A stretch of DNA of 64,000 nucleotides. Origin: Paracoccus caeni. GTDB lineage: Bacteria; Pseudomonadota; Alphaproteobacteria; Rhodobacterales; Rhodobacteraceae. The stretch lies in assembly GCF_016629665.1 (NCBI RefSeq), contig NZ_JAEPRQ010000003.1, positions 248,001 through 312,000 of the forward strand. The letters run 5' to 3'. The notes under the pieces were generated by a model. The model had not been told where the DNA came from. It made no database searches and worked only from the letters and a program-made list of their open reading frames with translations. Below, one piece after another: positions 8,643 to 17,225 of this stretch. Position numbers and translations under genes: made by a program. The number at the start of each line of letters is the position of its first letter. Position 1 is the stretch's first letter.

Positions 8643-10126
8643 GCATGATCGTGACGAAGGCCGCCTGTATCGGCGGCGGTGTGATCGGGGCCGGTTGGGT
8701 GGCGCGGCTGCTGCTGGCGGGTGTCGATGTCGATGTCTTTGACCCCTCGCCCGAGGCAGAGCGTGTCGTGGGTGAGGTTCTTGCCAATGCGGAGCGCGCC
8801 ATTACGCGACTGGTCGATGCACCGCTTCCGCAACGCGGCAACCTGCGCTTCGCAGCGTCGCTGGAAGAGGCCGTTTCGGGTGCCGGGCTGGTGCAGGAAA
8901 GCGTGCCCGAGCGGCTGGACCTGAAACATCGCGTGCTGCAGGCCATCGATGTCGCAGCGCCTGCCGATGCGATCATCGGATCGTCCACCTCGGGGTTGCT
9001 GCCCAGCGATTTGCAGCAGGGCATGACCCATCCCGAAAGGCTGGTCGTCGCCCACCCCTATAACCCGGTCTATCTGCTGCCGCTGGTCGAGCTTGTCGGC
9101 GGTCAGCAGACCAGCGCCGAGACCATCACCCGCGCCACCGAGATTTATCTGCATCTCGGCATGAAGCCGGTGATCATCAAGCGCGAGATCGAGGCTTTCG
9201 TCGGCGACCGCCTGCTTGAGGCGCTGTGGCGCGAGGCGCTGTGGCTGGTCAATGACGACATCGCCAGCGTCACCGATATCGACGATGTCATCCGCTATTC
9301 CTTCGGTCTTCGCTGGGCGCAGATGGGTCTGTTCCAGACCTATCGCATTGCGGGCGGCGAGGCCGGAATGCGCCATTTTCTGCATCAGTTCGGTCCGGCG
9401 CTGGAATGGAACTGGACCAAGCTGATGGACGTGCCCGATCTGAACGAGGCGCTGATCGACCGCATCGCAAGTCAGTCCGACGACCAGGCCGAAGGTCGCG
9501 GCATCCGCGAGCTTGAGCGTATCCGCGACGACAACCTTGTCGCCATCACCCGTGCCTTGGCCGCGCAACAGGGTGGCGCAGGCTGGGGCGCAGGCGCGCT
9601 GTTGCGCCAGCACGAACAGGCCTTGCGCGATGGTGCAGCCCGGCATGCTGACCCTGCAGACCTGCTCACCCTGACCAGCGGCAACGTTCCCGAAGAATGG
9701 ATCGACTATAACGGCCACATGACCGAACACCGCTATCTGGAGGTGTTCGGCTATACCACCGACGCGCTTCTGGAAGAGATAGGCGTGAACGCGGATTACG
9801 TTGCCTCGGGACGCAGCTACTACACGGTCGAGACGCACATCATGCATCTGGGACAGGCCATCGCGGGCGATAGCTATGTCACGACCACGCAAATCCTGTC
9901 AGCGGATGACAAACGCCTGCAGGTGTTCCACAGCATCCTGAACCGCGAAACGCAGGAGCTTCTGGCGACCGCAGAACAGATGCTGCTGCATGTGGATTCC
10001 AACGCGGCGAAGGCAACGCCCGCGCCGGAAGCGATCATGCGTAGGGTGACAGAACTGGCGCGCACACACAGCGCTTTGCCCCGACCCGATTCGGTTGGGC
10101 GGCATGTAGGGCAGCGCCGTTCGTGA
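8639..10126 (+). CDS. cdhA: L-carnitine dehydrogenase fused to betainyl-CoA thioesterase
   Basis: A 495-residue two-domain protein. Residues 1 to about 310 are an NAD-dependent 3-hydroxyacyl-CoA dehydrogenase-type domain, with Rossmann loop GGGVIGAGW at residues 12-20 and the [13 protein letters not shown] block. From about residue 345 a hot-dog thioesterase domain follows ([19 protein letters not shown]). Fused L-carnitine dehydrogenases of this length are known in Rhizobium and Xanthomonas, while Pseudomonas has separate cdhA and cdhB. The protein would oxidise carnitine to 3-dehydrocarnitine and hydrolyse betainyl-CoA to glycine betaine, the steps on both sides of CdhC. GTG start coupled to cdhC. 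Confidence 0.88.
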   Translation: MSMIVTKAACIGGGVIGAGWVARLLLAGVDVDVFDPSPEAERVVGEVLANAERAITRLVDAPLPQRGNLRFAASLEEAVSGAGLVQESVPERLDLKHRVLQAIDVAAPADAIIGSSTSGLLPSDLQQGMTHPERLVVAHPYNPVYLLPLVELVGGQQTSAETITRATEIYLHLGMKPVIIKREIEAFVGDRLLEALWREALWLVNDDIASVTDIDDVIRYSFGLRWAQMGLFQTYRIAGGEAGMRHFLHQFGPALEWNWTKLMDVPDLNEALIDRIASQSDDQAEGRGIRELERIRDDNLVAITRALAAQQGGAGWGAGALLRQHEQALRDGAARHADPADLLTLTSGNVPEEWIDYNGHMTEHRYLEVFGYTTDALLEEIGVNADYVASGRSYYTVETHIMHLGQAIAGDSYVTTTQILSADDKRLQVFHSILNRETQELLATAEQMLLHVDSNAAKATPAPEAIMRRVTELARTHSALPRPDSVGRHVGQRRS

Positions 10127-10132
10127 AACATG

Positions 10133-10162
10133 CCGAGGTTCGCGCTTCTTCGCGAGCCTCGG
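10133..10162. terminator. Bidirectional hairpin between convergent genes
   Basis: Arms at 10133-10144 and 10151-10162 form a 12-bp stem (one T-G wobble) around the loop CTTCTT. It sits exactly between the carnitine dehydrogenase stop and the stop of the convergent oxidoreductase, so it probably ends both transcripts. There is no long T-run on either side. Confidence 0.7.
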
Positions 10163-10167
10163 TGATG

Positions 10168-11157
10168 TCAGGCCCCGGCGACCTTCAGGACGATCTTTCC
10201 GATATGCTCGCTGCTCTCCATCCGGCGATGGGCCTGCGCCGCGTCTTTCAGGTCGAATTCGCTGTCGATCGTCACCTTGACCGTCCCGCCGGACACCAAG
10301 GGCCACAGCTTCTTGCGCAACTGTTCCGCAATCTCGGCCTTGGCGGCATCGGATTGCGGTCGCAGAGTTGAGCCGGTCACCGTCAGACGCCGCGTCATGA
10401 TCTGGGCAAAGTTCAGCTCGACCTTTGGACCCTCTAGGAACGCGATCATCACTAGACGGCCATCCGGTGCCAGTGCCTTGATATTGCGCGGGATATAGCT
10501 GCCGCCAACCATGTCGAGGATCACATCCGCCCCGCCAGCCGCCGACAGGATTTTCACGAAATCTTCGTTGCGATAGTTGATCGCCACCGCGTCCAGCGCC
10601 CGGATCGCCTCGCATTTGGCCTCGCTGCCCGCAGTCGCGAAGACTCTGGCGCCCAGAGTCCGGCCAAGCTGGATCGCCATCATGCCGATGCCAGATGTGC
10701 CGCCATGGACCAGAAACCGCTCGCCCCCCTTCAGCCCGCCGCGGGTGACGACGTTCGACCAGACCGTGAAGGCCGTCTCGGGCAGGCAGGCGGCTTCCCG
10801 CAGCGACAGCCCATAGGGGATACGCAGCGCATGATCCGCATGGCAGAGCACGTATTCCGCATATCCACCGCCTGGCAGAAGCGCACAGACCTGCTCGCCC
10901 CGCCGCCAGCGCGTCACGCCCTTGCCCATATCGACGATCTCGCCCGACGCCTCTAGCCCCGGCAGATCGGATGCGCCCGGAGGTGGGGCGTAGCTGCCCT
11001 GCCGTTGCAGGACATCGGGCCGGTTTACCCCGGCATAGGCGACCTTGATCAGGATCTGATCGTGACGCGGCACCGGCACCGACCGGGTGACCAGCTTCAA
11101 GCCATCGGCGTCGCCGGGCGTAGAAATCTCAACAGCTTGCATCGAATCGGGAAACAT
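10168..11157 (-). CDS. NAD(P)H:quinone oxidoreductase, zinc-independent MDR family (PIG3-like)
   Basis: A 329-residue medium-chain dehydrogenase/reductase. The N-terminal GroES-like domain contains AYAGVNRPDVLQRQGSYAPP. The Rossmann domain contains FLVHGGTSGIGMMAIQLG. The zinc-ligand cysteines of alcohol dehydrogenases are absent, as in quinone oxidoreductases of the PIG3/QorA group. The ATG at 11157 is favoured over the one at 11142 because only the former has a purine-rich stretch upstream. It follows the COQ9-like gene by 10 bp on the same strand, so the two are probably co-transcribed. Confidence 0.85.
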   Translation of the reverse strand: MFPDSMQAVEISTPGDADGLKLVTRSVPVPRHDQILIKVAYAGVNRPDVLQRQGSYAPPPGASDLPGLEASGEIVDMGKGVTRWRRGEQVCALLPGGGYAEYVLCHADHALRIPYGLSLREAACLPETAFTVWSNVVTRGGLKGGERFLVHGGTSGIGMMAIQLGRTLGARVFATAGSEAKCEAIRALDAVAINYRNEDFVKILSAAGGADVILDMVGGSYIPRNIKALAPDGRLVMIAFLEGPKVELNFAQIMTRRLTVTGSTLRPQSDAAKAEIAEQLRKKLWPLVSGGTVKVTIDSEFDLKDAAQAHRRMESSEHIGKIVLKVAGA

Positions 11158-11167
11158 GGCGCTGCTT

Positions 11168-11827
11168 TCAGTAGTTGCTGGATTTTCCGGGCAGGTCACG
11201 GCTGCGAGGTGCCTTGATCCATCCGAATGCAAGCCCGGTCAAGGCTTGCGCGCCGGGCAGTTTGCGAAGCGAACCCTTGATCTGCTCGAACCGCATGACC
11301 CCATCGATCCGCCGGTCGATGAAATCGCGCGTCTCGGCGTGGCCTTCCGATTCGTCACCCAGCCAGAACAGGACCGAGGCACTGATCACCGCCGACAGCG
11401 TCGCCCGTTTCGAATACCAGTTCACGTCGTCCGAGCTATCGCCCAAAGCCGTCCAGATCACATCCGCCGTCTCCCAGACCAACCGTGCCGCCAGCGCTGC
11501 ATTCTGCGGCAAAGCCAACGTCGCCGCGCCCGCGCGAACCAGCTCCGGTTCGGCCAGTTGCAGGCGCCGCCAGACTGCCTCGGCCACCCGATCCCGGAAT
11601 CGGCCCTGCGGCGGGTTAGCCTCAAGTTCGGCGCGCAAAGCCGCATCGCCACGCCGGTGATAGGCCGCTGCCAGACCCGCACCGCCCTCGGGGAAATGCA
11701 CGCGGGCCATATCGTCGCTGATCCCGATATCGCGCGCGCCGGAACGGATGGCGCGGTCGTTCATCCCCTCAAAAGGGACGTGGGTCAGGGCGGCCTCGAT
11801 CAATGCGTCACGCTCGGTCTGGGTCAT
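11168..11827 (-). CDS. COQ9 family protein (rpsU-divergent)
   Basis: A 219-residue protein matching the alphaproteobacterial COQ9 / 'rpsU-divergently transcribed' family. The N-terminal half resembles a TetR helix-turn-helix fold. The C-terminal half includes DVIWTALGDSSDDVNWYSKR, which is strongly conserved in COQ9. Eukaryotic COQ9 is a lipid-binding protein needed for ubiquinone synthesis; a similar role here is inferred. The divergent arrangement with rpsU is the reason for the family name and supports the call. Confidence 0.88.
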   Translation of the reverse strand: MTQTERDALIEAALTHVPFEGMNDRAIRSGARDIGISDDMARVHFPEGGAGLAAAYHRRGDAALRAELEANPPQGRFRDRVAEAVWRRLQLAEPELVRAGAATLALPQNAALAARLVWETADVIWTALGDSSDDVNWYSKRATLSAVISASVLFWLGDESEGHAETRDFIDRRIDGVMRFEQIKGSLRKLPGAQALTGLAFGWIKAPRSRDLPGKSSNY

Positions 11828-11919
11828 GTCAGCCTCATCTGGACAAAGGCGCCCGGTTTTGCTATCGGGGCGCTTCCTGCAATCTTGCAACTCTAACCTA
11901 GGAAGGTGGTGACAACCAC

Positions 11920-12126
11920 ATGCAGGTCAATGTTCGCGACAATAACGTCGAACAGGCGCTCCGTGCTCTGAAGAAAAAACTTCAGCGCGAAGGTGTCTTC
12001 CGCGAAATGAAGCTTCGGCAACATTTCGAGAAGCCGTCGGTCAAGAAAGCCCGTGAAAAGGCCGAGGCCGTCCGCCGTGCCCGCAAGCTGGCCCGTAAAA
12101 AGGCACAGCGCGAAGGCGCTCTCTAA
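11920..12126 (+). CDS. rpsU: 30S ribosomal protein S21
   Basis: A 68-residue basic protein beginning [20 protein letters not shown], the standard bS21 N-terminus, followed by an Arg/Lys-rich helical tail. S21 helps the small subunit recognise mRNA at initiation. GGAAGG lies just upstream of the ATG. It is transcribed alone, divergent from the COQ9-like gene, and is followed by a strong terminator. Confidence 0.97.
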   Translation: MQVNVRDNNVEQALRALKKKLQREGVFREMKLRQHFEKPSVKKAREKAEAVRRARKLARKKAQREGAL

Positions 12127-12173
12127 GAGCGTTTGCGAAGGCGCACTGTAAGACGACGCGACAAGCGTTATCA

Positions 12174-12208
12174 GAAAACCCCCGCAGCATCCGCTGGCGG
12201 GGGTTTTC
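12174..12208 (+). terminator. Rho-independent terminator of rpsU
   Basis: Perfect 12-bp arms at 12174-12185 (GAAAACCCCCGC) and 12197-12208 (GCGGGGGTTTTC) enclose an 11-nt loop, so the stem itself ends in the T tract. It lies 47 bp after the rpsU stop. Confidence 0.92.
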
Positions 12209-12248
12209 TATTGAGTTTTTCCAGGGGCGGGCAGCCTACGTTTAACCG

Positions 12249-12431
12249 TCAGCGGATTGCGGAAAGTTCTGCGTCGTGGTTGTCGATGCAATCCATACAC
12301 AATTGCCTGAGCAGTCGATGATAGGCGGGTTGTTCGGAATTCTGGAAGATGGCGGGGAGATGATTTTGCTCTCGATGATGCTGAGCTATGCGGTTGGCAC
12401 GTTCTGGAACGCTGATGGTCGAGGCTGTCTG
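12249..12431 (-). pseudogene. Possible degenerate coding remnant in the rpsU-tetR gap
   Basis: The gap from 12209 to 12615 has no convincing gene and looks AT-richer than its surroundings. One minus-strand frame stays open for 61 codons with protein-like composition (for example ERANRIAQHHREQNHLPAIF and MDCIDNHDAELSAIR). It has no usable start codon near its beginning and no recognisable family. It may be the decayed end of a transferred gene or a chance frame. Nothing else was seen in this gap apart from AT-rich sequence at 12530-12560 suitable for a promoter. Confidence 0.2.
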
Positions 12432-12615
12432 TCAGGGGCCCGATAAGTTGCTCAGGTGCGGGTATGGTCCGATGAAATCCGGCTTTTCTGTCGATCAGAA
12501 CGGGTTGTTTCGCCCTGCCATCGGCAATTAACAACATGAAATAAAACTATATTTTTGTGCTGGCCGCGATCGGTCGGCGGCGCCGGAATCGTATTCTGAA
12601 AAGAATCACTTGCAA

Positions 12616-12639
12616 AACATACCAACCAGTCGGTATGTT
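12616..12639 (+). promoter_or_regulatory. Palindromic operator upstream of the tetR gene
   Basis: AACATACC (12616-12623) and GGTATGTT (12632-12639) are perfect inverted arms around an 8-bp centre. Spacing and the ATACC/GGTAT half sites resemble known TetR-family operators. It ends 6 bp before the ATG of the TetR gene, which suggests direct autorepression of the whole four-gene operon. Confidence 0.75.
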
Positions 12640-12645
12640 AAATGC

Positions 12646-13287
12646 ATGGCAAGGAAAACCAACATAGATCCCGACCGGGGCGATGCGCGGACAAGGCTGC
12701 TGGACGCGGCTCGTGACATTGTTCGCAGTCAGGGTTTCGCCGCGACCAGCGTCGATCAGCTTTGCAAGGCTGCGGGGGTCACCAAGGGCGCTTTCTTCCA
12801 CCACTTCGCCAACAAAGAGGCGTTGGGCGTGGCGGCGGCGCAATACTGGTCCGAGACCACTGGGGCGCTGTTTGCAACGGCGCCTTATCACGACCACGCC
12901 GATCCGCTGGATCGTGTGCTGGCCTATGTCGATTTCCGGCGGGACATCATCGCCGGCGATCTGGAGGCGTTCACCTGCCTTGTCGGTACGATGACGCAAG
13001 AAGTCTATCACGCCCATCCGGCGATCCGCGAAGCCTGTGCGGCTAGCATCTTTGGCCATGCCGCTACGTTGGAGCCGGATATCGAAGCGGCAATGAAAGC
13101 GCGCGGGATCAAGGGCGACTGGACGGCGGCAAGTCTGGCTGCCCACACGCAAGCGGTTCTGCAAGGCGCGTTCATCCTTGCCAAAGCCGCCGATGATCCT
13201 GCGGTCGCCATCGACGGGGTCGATCACCTGAAACGCTACATAACCCTTTTATTTCAAGCCAGTCCTATGGGAGGACAACATGACTGA
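12646..13287 (+). CDS. TetR/AcrR family transcriptional regulator
   Basis: A 213-residue regulator. The N-terminal DNA-binding domain (about residues 15-60) contains AARDIVRSQGFAATSVDQL and AAGVTKGAFFHHFANKEAL, the standard TetR helix-turn-helix. The C-terminal ligand domain is all-helical and of unknown ligand. The operator palindrome lies just before the start, leaving little space for a ribosome site; no good Shine-Dalgarno is visible. The stop overlaps the next ATG by 8 bp. Confidence 0.9.
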   Translation: MARKTNIDPDRGDARTRLLDAARDIVRSQGFAATSVDQLCKAAGVTKGAFFHHFANKEALGVAAAQYWSETTGALFATAPYHDHADPLDRVLAYVDFRRDIIAGDLEAFTCLVGTMTQEVYHAHPAIREACAASIFGHAATLEPDIEAAMKARGIKGDWTAASLAAHTQAVLQGAFILAKAADDPAVAIDGVDHLKRYITLLFQASPMGGQHD

Positions 13288-13744
13288 CGCAACCAACGAA
13301 CTGGTTCTGGACCGCATTCTGAACGCCCCGCGCGAAAAGCTGTGGCGCTGCTGGACCGATCCGAAGCTGATGGAGGAATGGTTCTGCCCGAAGCCCTGGT
13401 CGGTCAGCGACGCGGTTGTCGATCTGCGCCCGGGTGGTGAATTCTCGACCGTGATGCACGGGCCGGAAGGTGAGGAATTCCCGAATACCGGCGTCTATCT
13501 GGAGATCGTCGAGGGCCGGAAACTGATCTTCACCGATGCCTTCGCGCCGGGTTGGCTGCCTTCTGGCCGCCCCTTCATGGTCGCCGAAATCACCTTCGAG
13601 GATGCTGGCGAAGGCCGCACCCATTACGTCGCCCGTGCCCGCCATTGGAGCGAAGAGGTCAAGAAGGAACATGAGGCGATGGGCTTCCACGAAGGCTGGA
13701 GCGCGGTTGCGGATCAGCTTGAAGCGCTTGCCAATACGTTGTGA
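13280..13744 (+). CDS. SRPBCC/AHSA1-domain protein
   Basis: A 154-residue protein of the START-like Aha1 (SRPBCC) family. It starts LVLDRILNAPREKLWRCWTD and has the typical EEWFCPKPW and FHEGWSAVADQLEALA motifs near the two ends. These single-domain proteins form a cavity that binds small hydrophobic ligands; specific substrates are mostly unknown. It is the second gene of the TetR operon, translationally coupled to the regulator, and is followed by two VOC genes. The combination often marks small stress- or xenobiotic-response operons. Confidence 0.85.
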   Translation: MTDATNELVLDRILNAPREKLWRCWTDPKLMEEWFCPKPWSVSDAVVDLRPGGEFSTVMHGPEGEEFPNTGVYLEIVEGRKLIFTDAFAPGWLPSGRPFMVAEITFEDAGEGRTHYVARARHWSEEVKKEHEAMGFHEGWSAVADQLEALANTL

Positions 13745-13756
13745 CAGGAGGATCAC

Positions 13757-14179
13757 ATGGAACCGACCATCTATCTGTTTTTCAAGGGCAACTGCCTTGA
13801 GGCGATGACGCATTATGCCGATGTTCTGGGCGGAGAGGTCTCTGGCGTATTCCGCAATAAAGATGCGGACCCCGACTCGCGTATGCCCGGCGGCGACGAT
13901 CTGGTCATGAATATGGCCGTCAAGCTGGGGAATACCACGATCATGGCCTCGGACAATTCCGACGACATGTATGACCGACCGCAGGGTTTTTATGTCACCA
14001 TCGAAACCCCCTCGCGTGCGGATTTCGACCGGGTCTATGCCGCGTTGTCGGAAGGCGCGGAATCGATCGCGATGTCCCCGGATGAGGCCTTCTGGGCCGA
14101 GCGTTTCGCTATGTTCCGCGACCGCTACAACACGCCGTGGATGCTCAGCTTCACCGGATCGAAGAGGGTAGAGCAATGA
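13757..14179 (+). CDS. VOC (glyoxalase/PhnB-like) family protein
   Basis: A 140-residue PhnB-type member of the vicinal oxygen chelate superfamily: IYLFFKGNCLEAMTHYADVL at the start and DRYNTPWMLSF at the end. PhnB-like proteins often lack a demonstrated activity. GGAGG precedes the ATG, and the stop overlaps the next start by 4 bp. Confidence 0.85.
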   Translation: MEPTIYLFFKGNCLEAMTHYADVLGGEVSGVFRNKDADPDSRMPGGDDLVMNMAVKLGNTTIMASDNSDDMYDRPQGFYVTIETPSRADFDRVYAALSEGAESIAMSPDEAFWAERFAMFRDRYNTPWMLSFTGSKRVEQ

Positions 14180-14631
14180 GCGATAAGGTCAAAACCTGCT
14201 TCTGGTTCGACCATCAGGGGCTTGAGGCGGCGGAATTTTATGTCTCGATCATCCCCGGCAGCAGTCTCGGACGGGTGAGCCACTACGCCGATGGTCCCGA
14301 CAAGGGCAAGGTGCTGACGGTCGAGTTCTCGCTGGCGGGGACGTCCTATATGGCGCTGAATGGCGGGCCGCATTTCACCCTGTCCGAGGCGGCGTCGATT
14401 TCGGTCACGACTGAAGATCAGGCCGAGACGGATCGGTTGTGGGCCGCACTGTTGCAAGGCGGCGTTGAATCGCAATGCGGTTGGCTGAAGGATCGGTTCG
14501 GCCTGTCGTGGCAGATCGTGCCGCAGCGCGCGATTGAACTGCTGAACGGCCCGGATGCAGCAAAGGTCTGGCCCGTGCTGATGAACATGGTGAAGATCGA
14601 GGTCGCCGAGTTGGAAGCGGCGGCGGCATGA
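14176..14631 (+). CDS. VOC family protein (PhnB / 3-demethylubiquinone-type)
   Basis: A 151-residue VOC protein of the group often labelled 3-demethylubiquinone-9 3-methyltransferase domain. Features are KTCFWFDHQGLEAAEFY near the start, GPHFTLSEAASISV in the middle and CGWLKDRFGLSWQIVP near the end. The methyltransferase label is historical; no SAM motif is present. The start is coupled to the previous gene by ATGA, so the operon reads tetR, SRPBCC, VOC, VOC. Confidence 0.83.
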   Translation: MSDKVKTCFWFDHQGLEAAEFYVSIIPGSSLGRVSHYADGPDKGKVLTVEFSLAGTSYMALNGGPHFTLSEAASISVTTEDQAETDRLWAALLQGGVESQCGWLKDRFGLSWQIVPQRAIELLNGPDAAKVWPVLMNMVKIEVAELEAAAA

Positions 14632-14734
14632 TCGAACCGGGCCGCGCGGGCAGCCGGGCGGCCCATTGAACGTGCCTCGCGGCGCGGATAGCCTGCCCGA
14701 AACGCTTACGCATCGATCCTTGGGGAGGCTGCAC

Positions 14735-16099
14735 ATGACAACGCCGCAAAGCTGGGAAGCTCGCGCAGACGAATACTCGTTCTATGGTTTCACCGATTTG
14801 CCCAGCGTGCATCAACGCGGTGCCGTGGTGCTGACCCATGGCGAAGGCCCCTATGTCTTCGACGTGAATGGCAAGCGCTATCTAGACGCGAATTCCGGCC
14901 TTTGGAACATGGTCGCGGGCTTTGACCACAAGGGATTGGCCGACGCGGCGAAGGCGCAATATGACCGCTTTCCCGGCTATCACTCTTTCTTTGGTCGCCT
15001 GTCCGATCAGACCGTGTTGCTGTCTGAAAAGCTGATCGAGGTTTCGCCGTTCGATCACGGAAGGGTTTTCTACACCAATTCCGGGTCCGAGGCGAATGAC
15101 TCGATGGTCAAGATGCTGTGGTTCCTGCATGCCAGCGAGGGCAATCCAAAGCGGCGCAAGATCCTGACCCGCTGGAACGCCTATCACGGCGTCACGGTCG
15201 TTTCCGCCAGCATGACCGGCAAGCCCTATAACGAGGTGTTCGGCCTGCCGATGGACGGGTTCATCCACCTGACCTGTCCGCATTACTGGCGTTTTGGCCA
15301 AGAGGGTGAGACCGAACAGGCTTTCACGCAGCGGCTTGCGCAAGAGCTGGAAGATACCATCCAGCGCGAAGGTGCCGACACCATTGCGGGCTTCTTTGCC
15401 GAGCCGGTGATGGGCGCAGGCGGGGTGATCCCGCCATCCGCCGGGTATTTCCAGGCGATCCAGCCGATCCTGAAAAAGTATGGTATCCCGTTGATCTCGG
15501 ATGAGGTCATTTGCGGTTTCGGGCGCACGGGAAATACCTGGGGCTGCCAGACCTTCGACTTCACGCCGGATGCGATCATTTCGTCAAAGAACCTGACCGC
15601 CGGGCTGTTCCCGATGGGCGCGGTGATCCTTGGGCCGGAATTAAGCGACCGTCTGCAGGCCGCCGCCGAGAAGATCGAGGAATTTCCGCATGGCTTCACC
15701 GCCTCGGGTCATCCGGTCGGCTGTGCCATCGCGCTGAAAGCCATCGACGTGGTGATGAATGAGGGGCTGGCCGAAAACGTCAACCGTCTGTCGCCGCGGC
15801 TTGAGGCGGGGTTGCGCGCGATCATGGACCGCAGCGAACATATTGGCGAATTGCGCGGCGTTGGTTTCATGTGGGCACTGGAAGCGGTCAAGGACAAGCC
15901 GACCAAGACGCCCTTTGATGGCAGCCTGTCGGTCAGTGAGCGGATCGCGAACACCTGCACCGATCTAGGGTTGATCTGCCGCCCCTTGGGCCAGTCGATC
16001 GTGCTGTGCCCGCCGTTCATCCTGACCGAAGAGCAGATGGATGAGATGTTCGAGAAGCTGGAACAGGCGCTGAACAAGGTCTTCGCGGAACTCGCCTGA
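14735..16099 (+). CDS. Class III (omega) aminotransferase
   Basis: A 454-residue PLP-dependent enzyme of the ornithine/omega-amino acid transaminase group. Visible are YTNSGSEANDSMVKML (cofactor phosphate binding), LISDEVICGFGRTG (the aspartate contacting the PLP ring) and SSKNLTAG with the Schiff-base lysine K285. The N-terminal form and length resemble the broad taurine/omega-amino acid:pyruvate transaminases of Rhodobacterales. The actual amino donor cannot be told from sequence. The ATG at 14735 follows GGGGAGG. It is followed by a strong terminator. Confidence 0.88.
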   Translation: MTTPQSWEARADEYSFYGFTDLPSVHQRGAVVLTHGEGPYVFDVNGKRYLDANSGLWNMVAGFDHKGLADAAKAQYDRFPGYHSFFGRLSDQTVLLSEKLIEVSPFDHGRVFYTNSGSEANDSMVKMLWFLHASEGNPKRRKILTRWNAYHGVTVVSASMTGKPYNEVFGLPMDGFIHLTCPHYWRFGQEGETEQAFTQRLAQELEDTIQREGADTIAGFFAEPVMGAGGVIPPSAGYFQAIQPILKKYGIPLISDEVICGFGRTGNTWGCQTFDFTPDAIISSKNLTAGLFPMGAVILGPELSDRLQAAAEKIEEFPHGFTASGHPVGCAIALKAIDVVMNEGLAENVNRLSPRLEAGLRAIMDRSEHIGELRGVGFMWALEAVKDKPTKTPFDGSLSVSERIANTCTDLGLICRPLGQSIVLCPPFILTEEQMDEMFEKLEQALNKVFAELA

Positions 16100-16135
16100 T
16101 CAGCCGTCGCTTTGCCGGTTGAAACGGCTGCTATG

Positions 16136-16165
16136 CAGGCGAGTGGCTGTGCCGCTCGCCTGTTT
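16136..16165 (+). terminator. Terminator after the aminotransferase gene
   Basis: CAGGCGAG at 16136-16143 pairs with CTCGCCTG at 16155-16162, with an inner GGC/GCC extension, then TTTC. It lies between convergent genes and may serve both. Confidence 0.7.
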
Positions 16166-16166
16166 C

Positions 16167-16730
16167 TTAGTTGAACAGCCCCTTGCGCGGCTCTTCCGCG
16201 TCGCTTTTCCACGCCTCTTCGCTGGCCTTGCCGAAAGTGACCACGCTGATCCGCGGGATCGGCTGGCCTGCCATATCGGGGCTGAACGGCGGGAACGGGC
16301 TGGCGCCTTCGACATATCGCTGAACGCTTGCATCGAAGGGGCGCAGGCCCGAGGACGCCGCCAGCTTGATATCGGCGATCCGCCCATCCGGCATGACCAC
16401 ATAGCTGACAATCGCGGGCCGCGCCGGGTTCAGCGACTTCACGTCGTCCATTTGCTCCATACGGCTGCCCGAGGCCTCAAGCCTTGCCGCCGCCGCCTGT
16501 TCCCACTCTGCCTTGTTGGCCGGTCGTGGCAACGGAGCCTGCGATACCCGCACCGGCTGTGTCGTCGCGGCAGCAGCGGTGCTGCTGGTCTTCGGTGCGG
16601 TGACCGGCGCTGGCGCCCGCACGGCGGTCTGCGCCGGGGGCTCTTCTGCCGAGATTGGCTCGGTCGTGGTCTTGCATCCGGCAACCATGCCGATAGCCGA
16701 TACCATTAGGATCGTCAGTGCTGATTTCAT
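16167..16730 (-). CDS. Putative lipoprotein with TonB-C-like domain
   Basis: A 187-residue protein. The signal sequence ends in the lipobox VAGC (C19), which predicts an outer- or inner-membrane lipoprotein. An Ala/Pro/Thr-rich linker (about residues 25-65) leads to a C-terminal domain resembling TonB C-terminal/TolA folds (NPARPAIVSYVVMPDGRIAD then LKLAASSG). GAGGGG precedes the ATG. TonB proteins normally have a transmembrane helix, so a lipid-anchored version is uncommon. The function is not established. Confidence 0.68.
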   Translation of the reverse strand: MKSALTILMVSAIGMVAGCKTTTEPISAEEPPAQTAVRAPAPVTAPKTSSTAAAATTQPVRVSQAPLPRPANKAEWEQAAAARLEASGSRMEQMDDVKSLNPARPAIVSYVVMPDGRIADIKLAASSGLRPFDASVQRYVEGASPFPPFSPDMAGQPIPRISVVTFGKASEEAWKSDAEEPRKGLFN

Positions 16731-16835
16731 GCCTGTAGCCCCTCGATGGCCCGGCTTTTCTATGCGGGCTCTTACTCTGCCCATAAGCCGAACAGGCATG
16801 TTCAGTAAAGATTTTTTGCGCCCGATGGGGCAAAT

Positions 16836-17162
16836 TCAGCGCCTTCCCAGTCCTATCTCATCCAGCGCCGCCTCGATCCCCGATAGCGGCCCGCCCCTGA
16901 CTTCGGCCACCAGCGCATCGAATCGCACCCGTAGCGCGGCTTTTTCATCGCCCTTGCAGTCGTTCCATGGCCGCCCCTGCAACGCCATCTGAAGCACGTA
17001 ATAGCCGATGAAATGCGGCCGCTCTCCGGCATGCAGCAGGGCGCGGTAGGCCTCATGTGCGCCAGTCGCCCTCAGGGTCGCGGCATCGGCGATTCCGGCG
17101 GCGATCAGCGCCTTGGCCGTTGCCGGTCCGATATTGCTGATGCTGACCAGATCGCTGTCCAT
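16836..17162 (-). CDS. TfoX C-terminal domain protein
   Basis: A 108-residue protein consisting of a TfoX_C-type helix-hairpin-helix domain: [19 protein letters not shown], then [31 protein letters not shown]. TfoX N-terminal sequence is absent. The family is linked to competence regulation in gammaproteobacteria, but stand-alone C-domains in Rhodobacteraceae have no known role. GGGAAGG precedes the ATG at 17162. It is divergent from miaB. Confidence 0.83.
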   Translation of the reverse strand: MDSDLVSISNIGPATAKALIAAGIADAATLRATGAHEAYRALLHAGERPHFIGYYVLQMALQGRPWNDCKGDEKAALRVRFDALVAEVRGGPLSGIEAALDEIGLGRR

Positions 17163-17225
17163 GCCATACCTTCCCAAGAGCCGCGCTTTCCTGTATCAGC
17201 GCCGGAACCCCAAGGACAGCACGGT

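Noticed and set aside
8447..9892. A 481-codon minus-strand frame over the carnitine dehydrogenase gene
   Set aside because: The plus-strand reading has complete Rossmann and hot-dog domains; the minus-strand reading resembles no protein.
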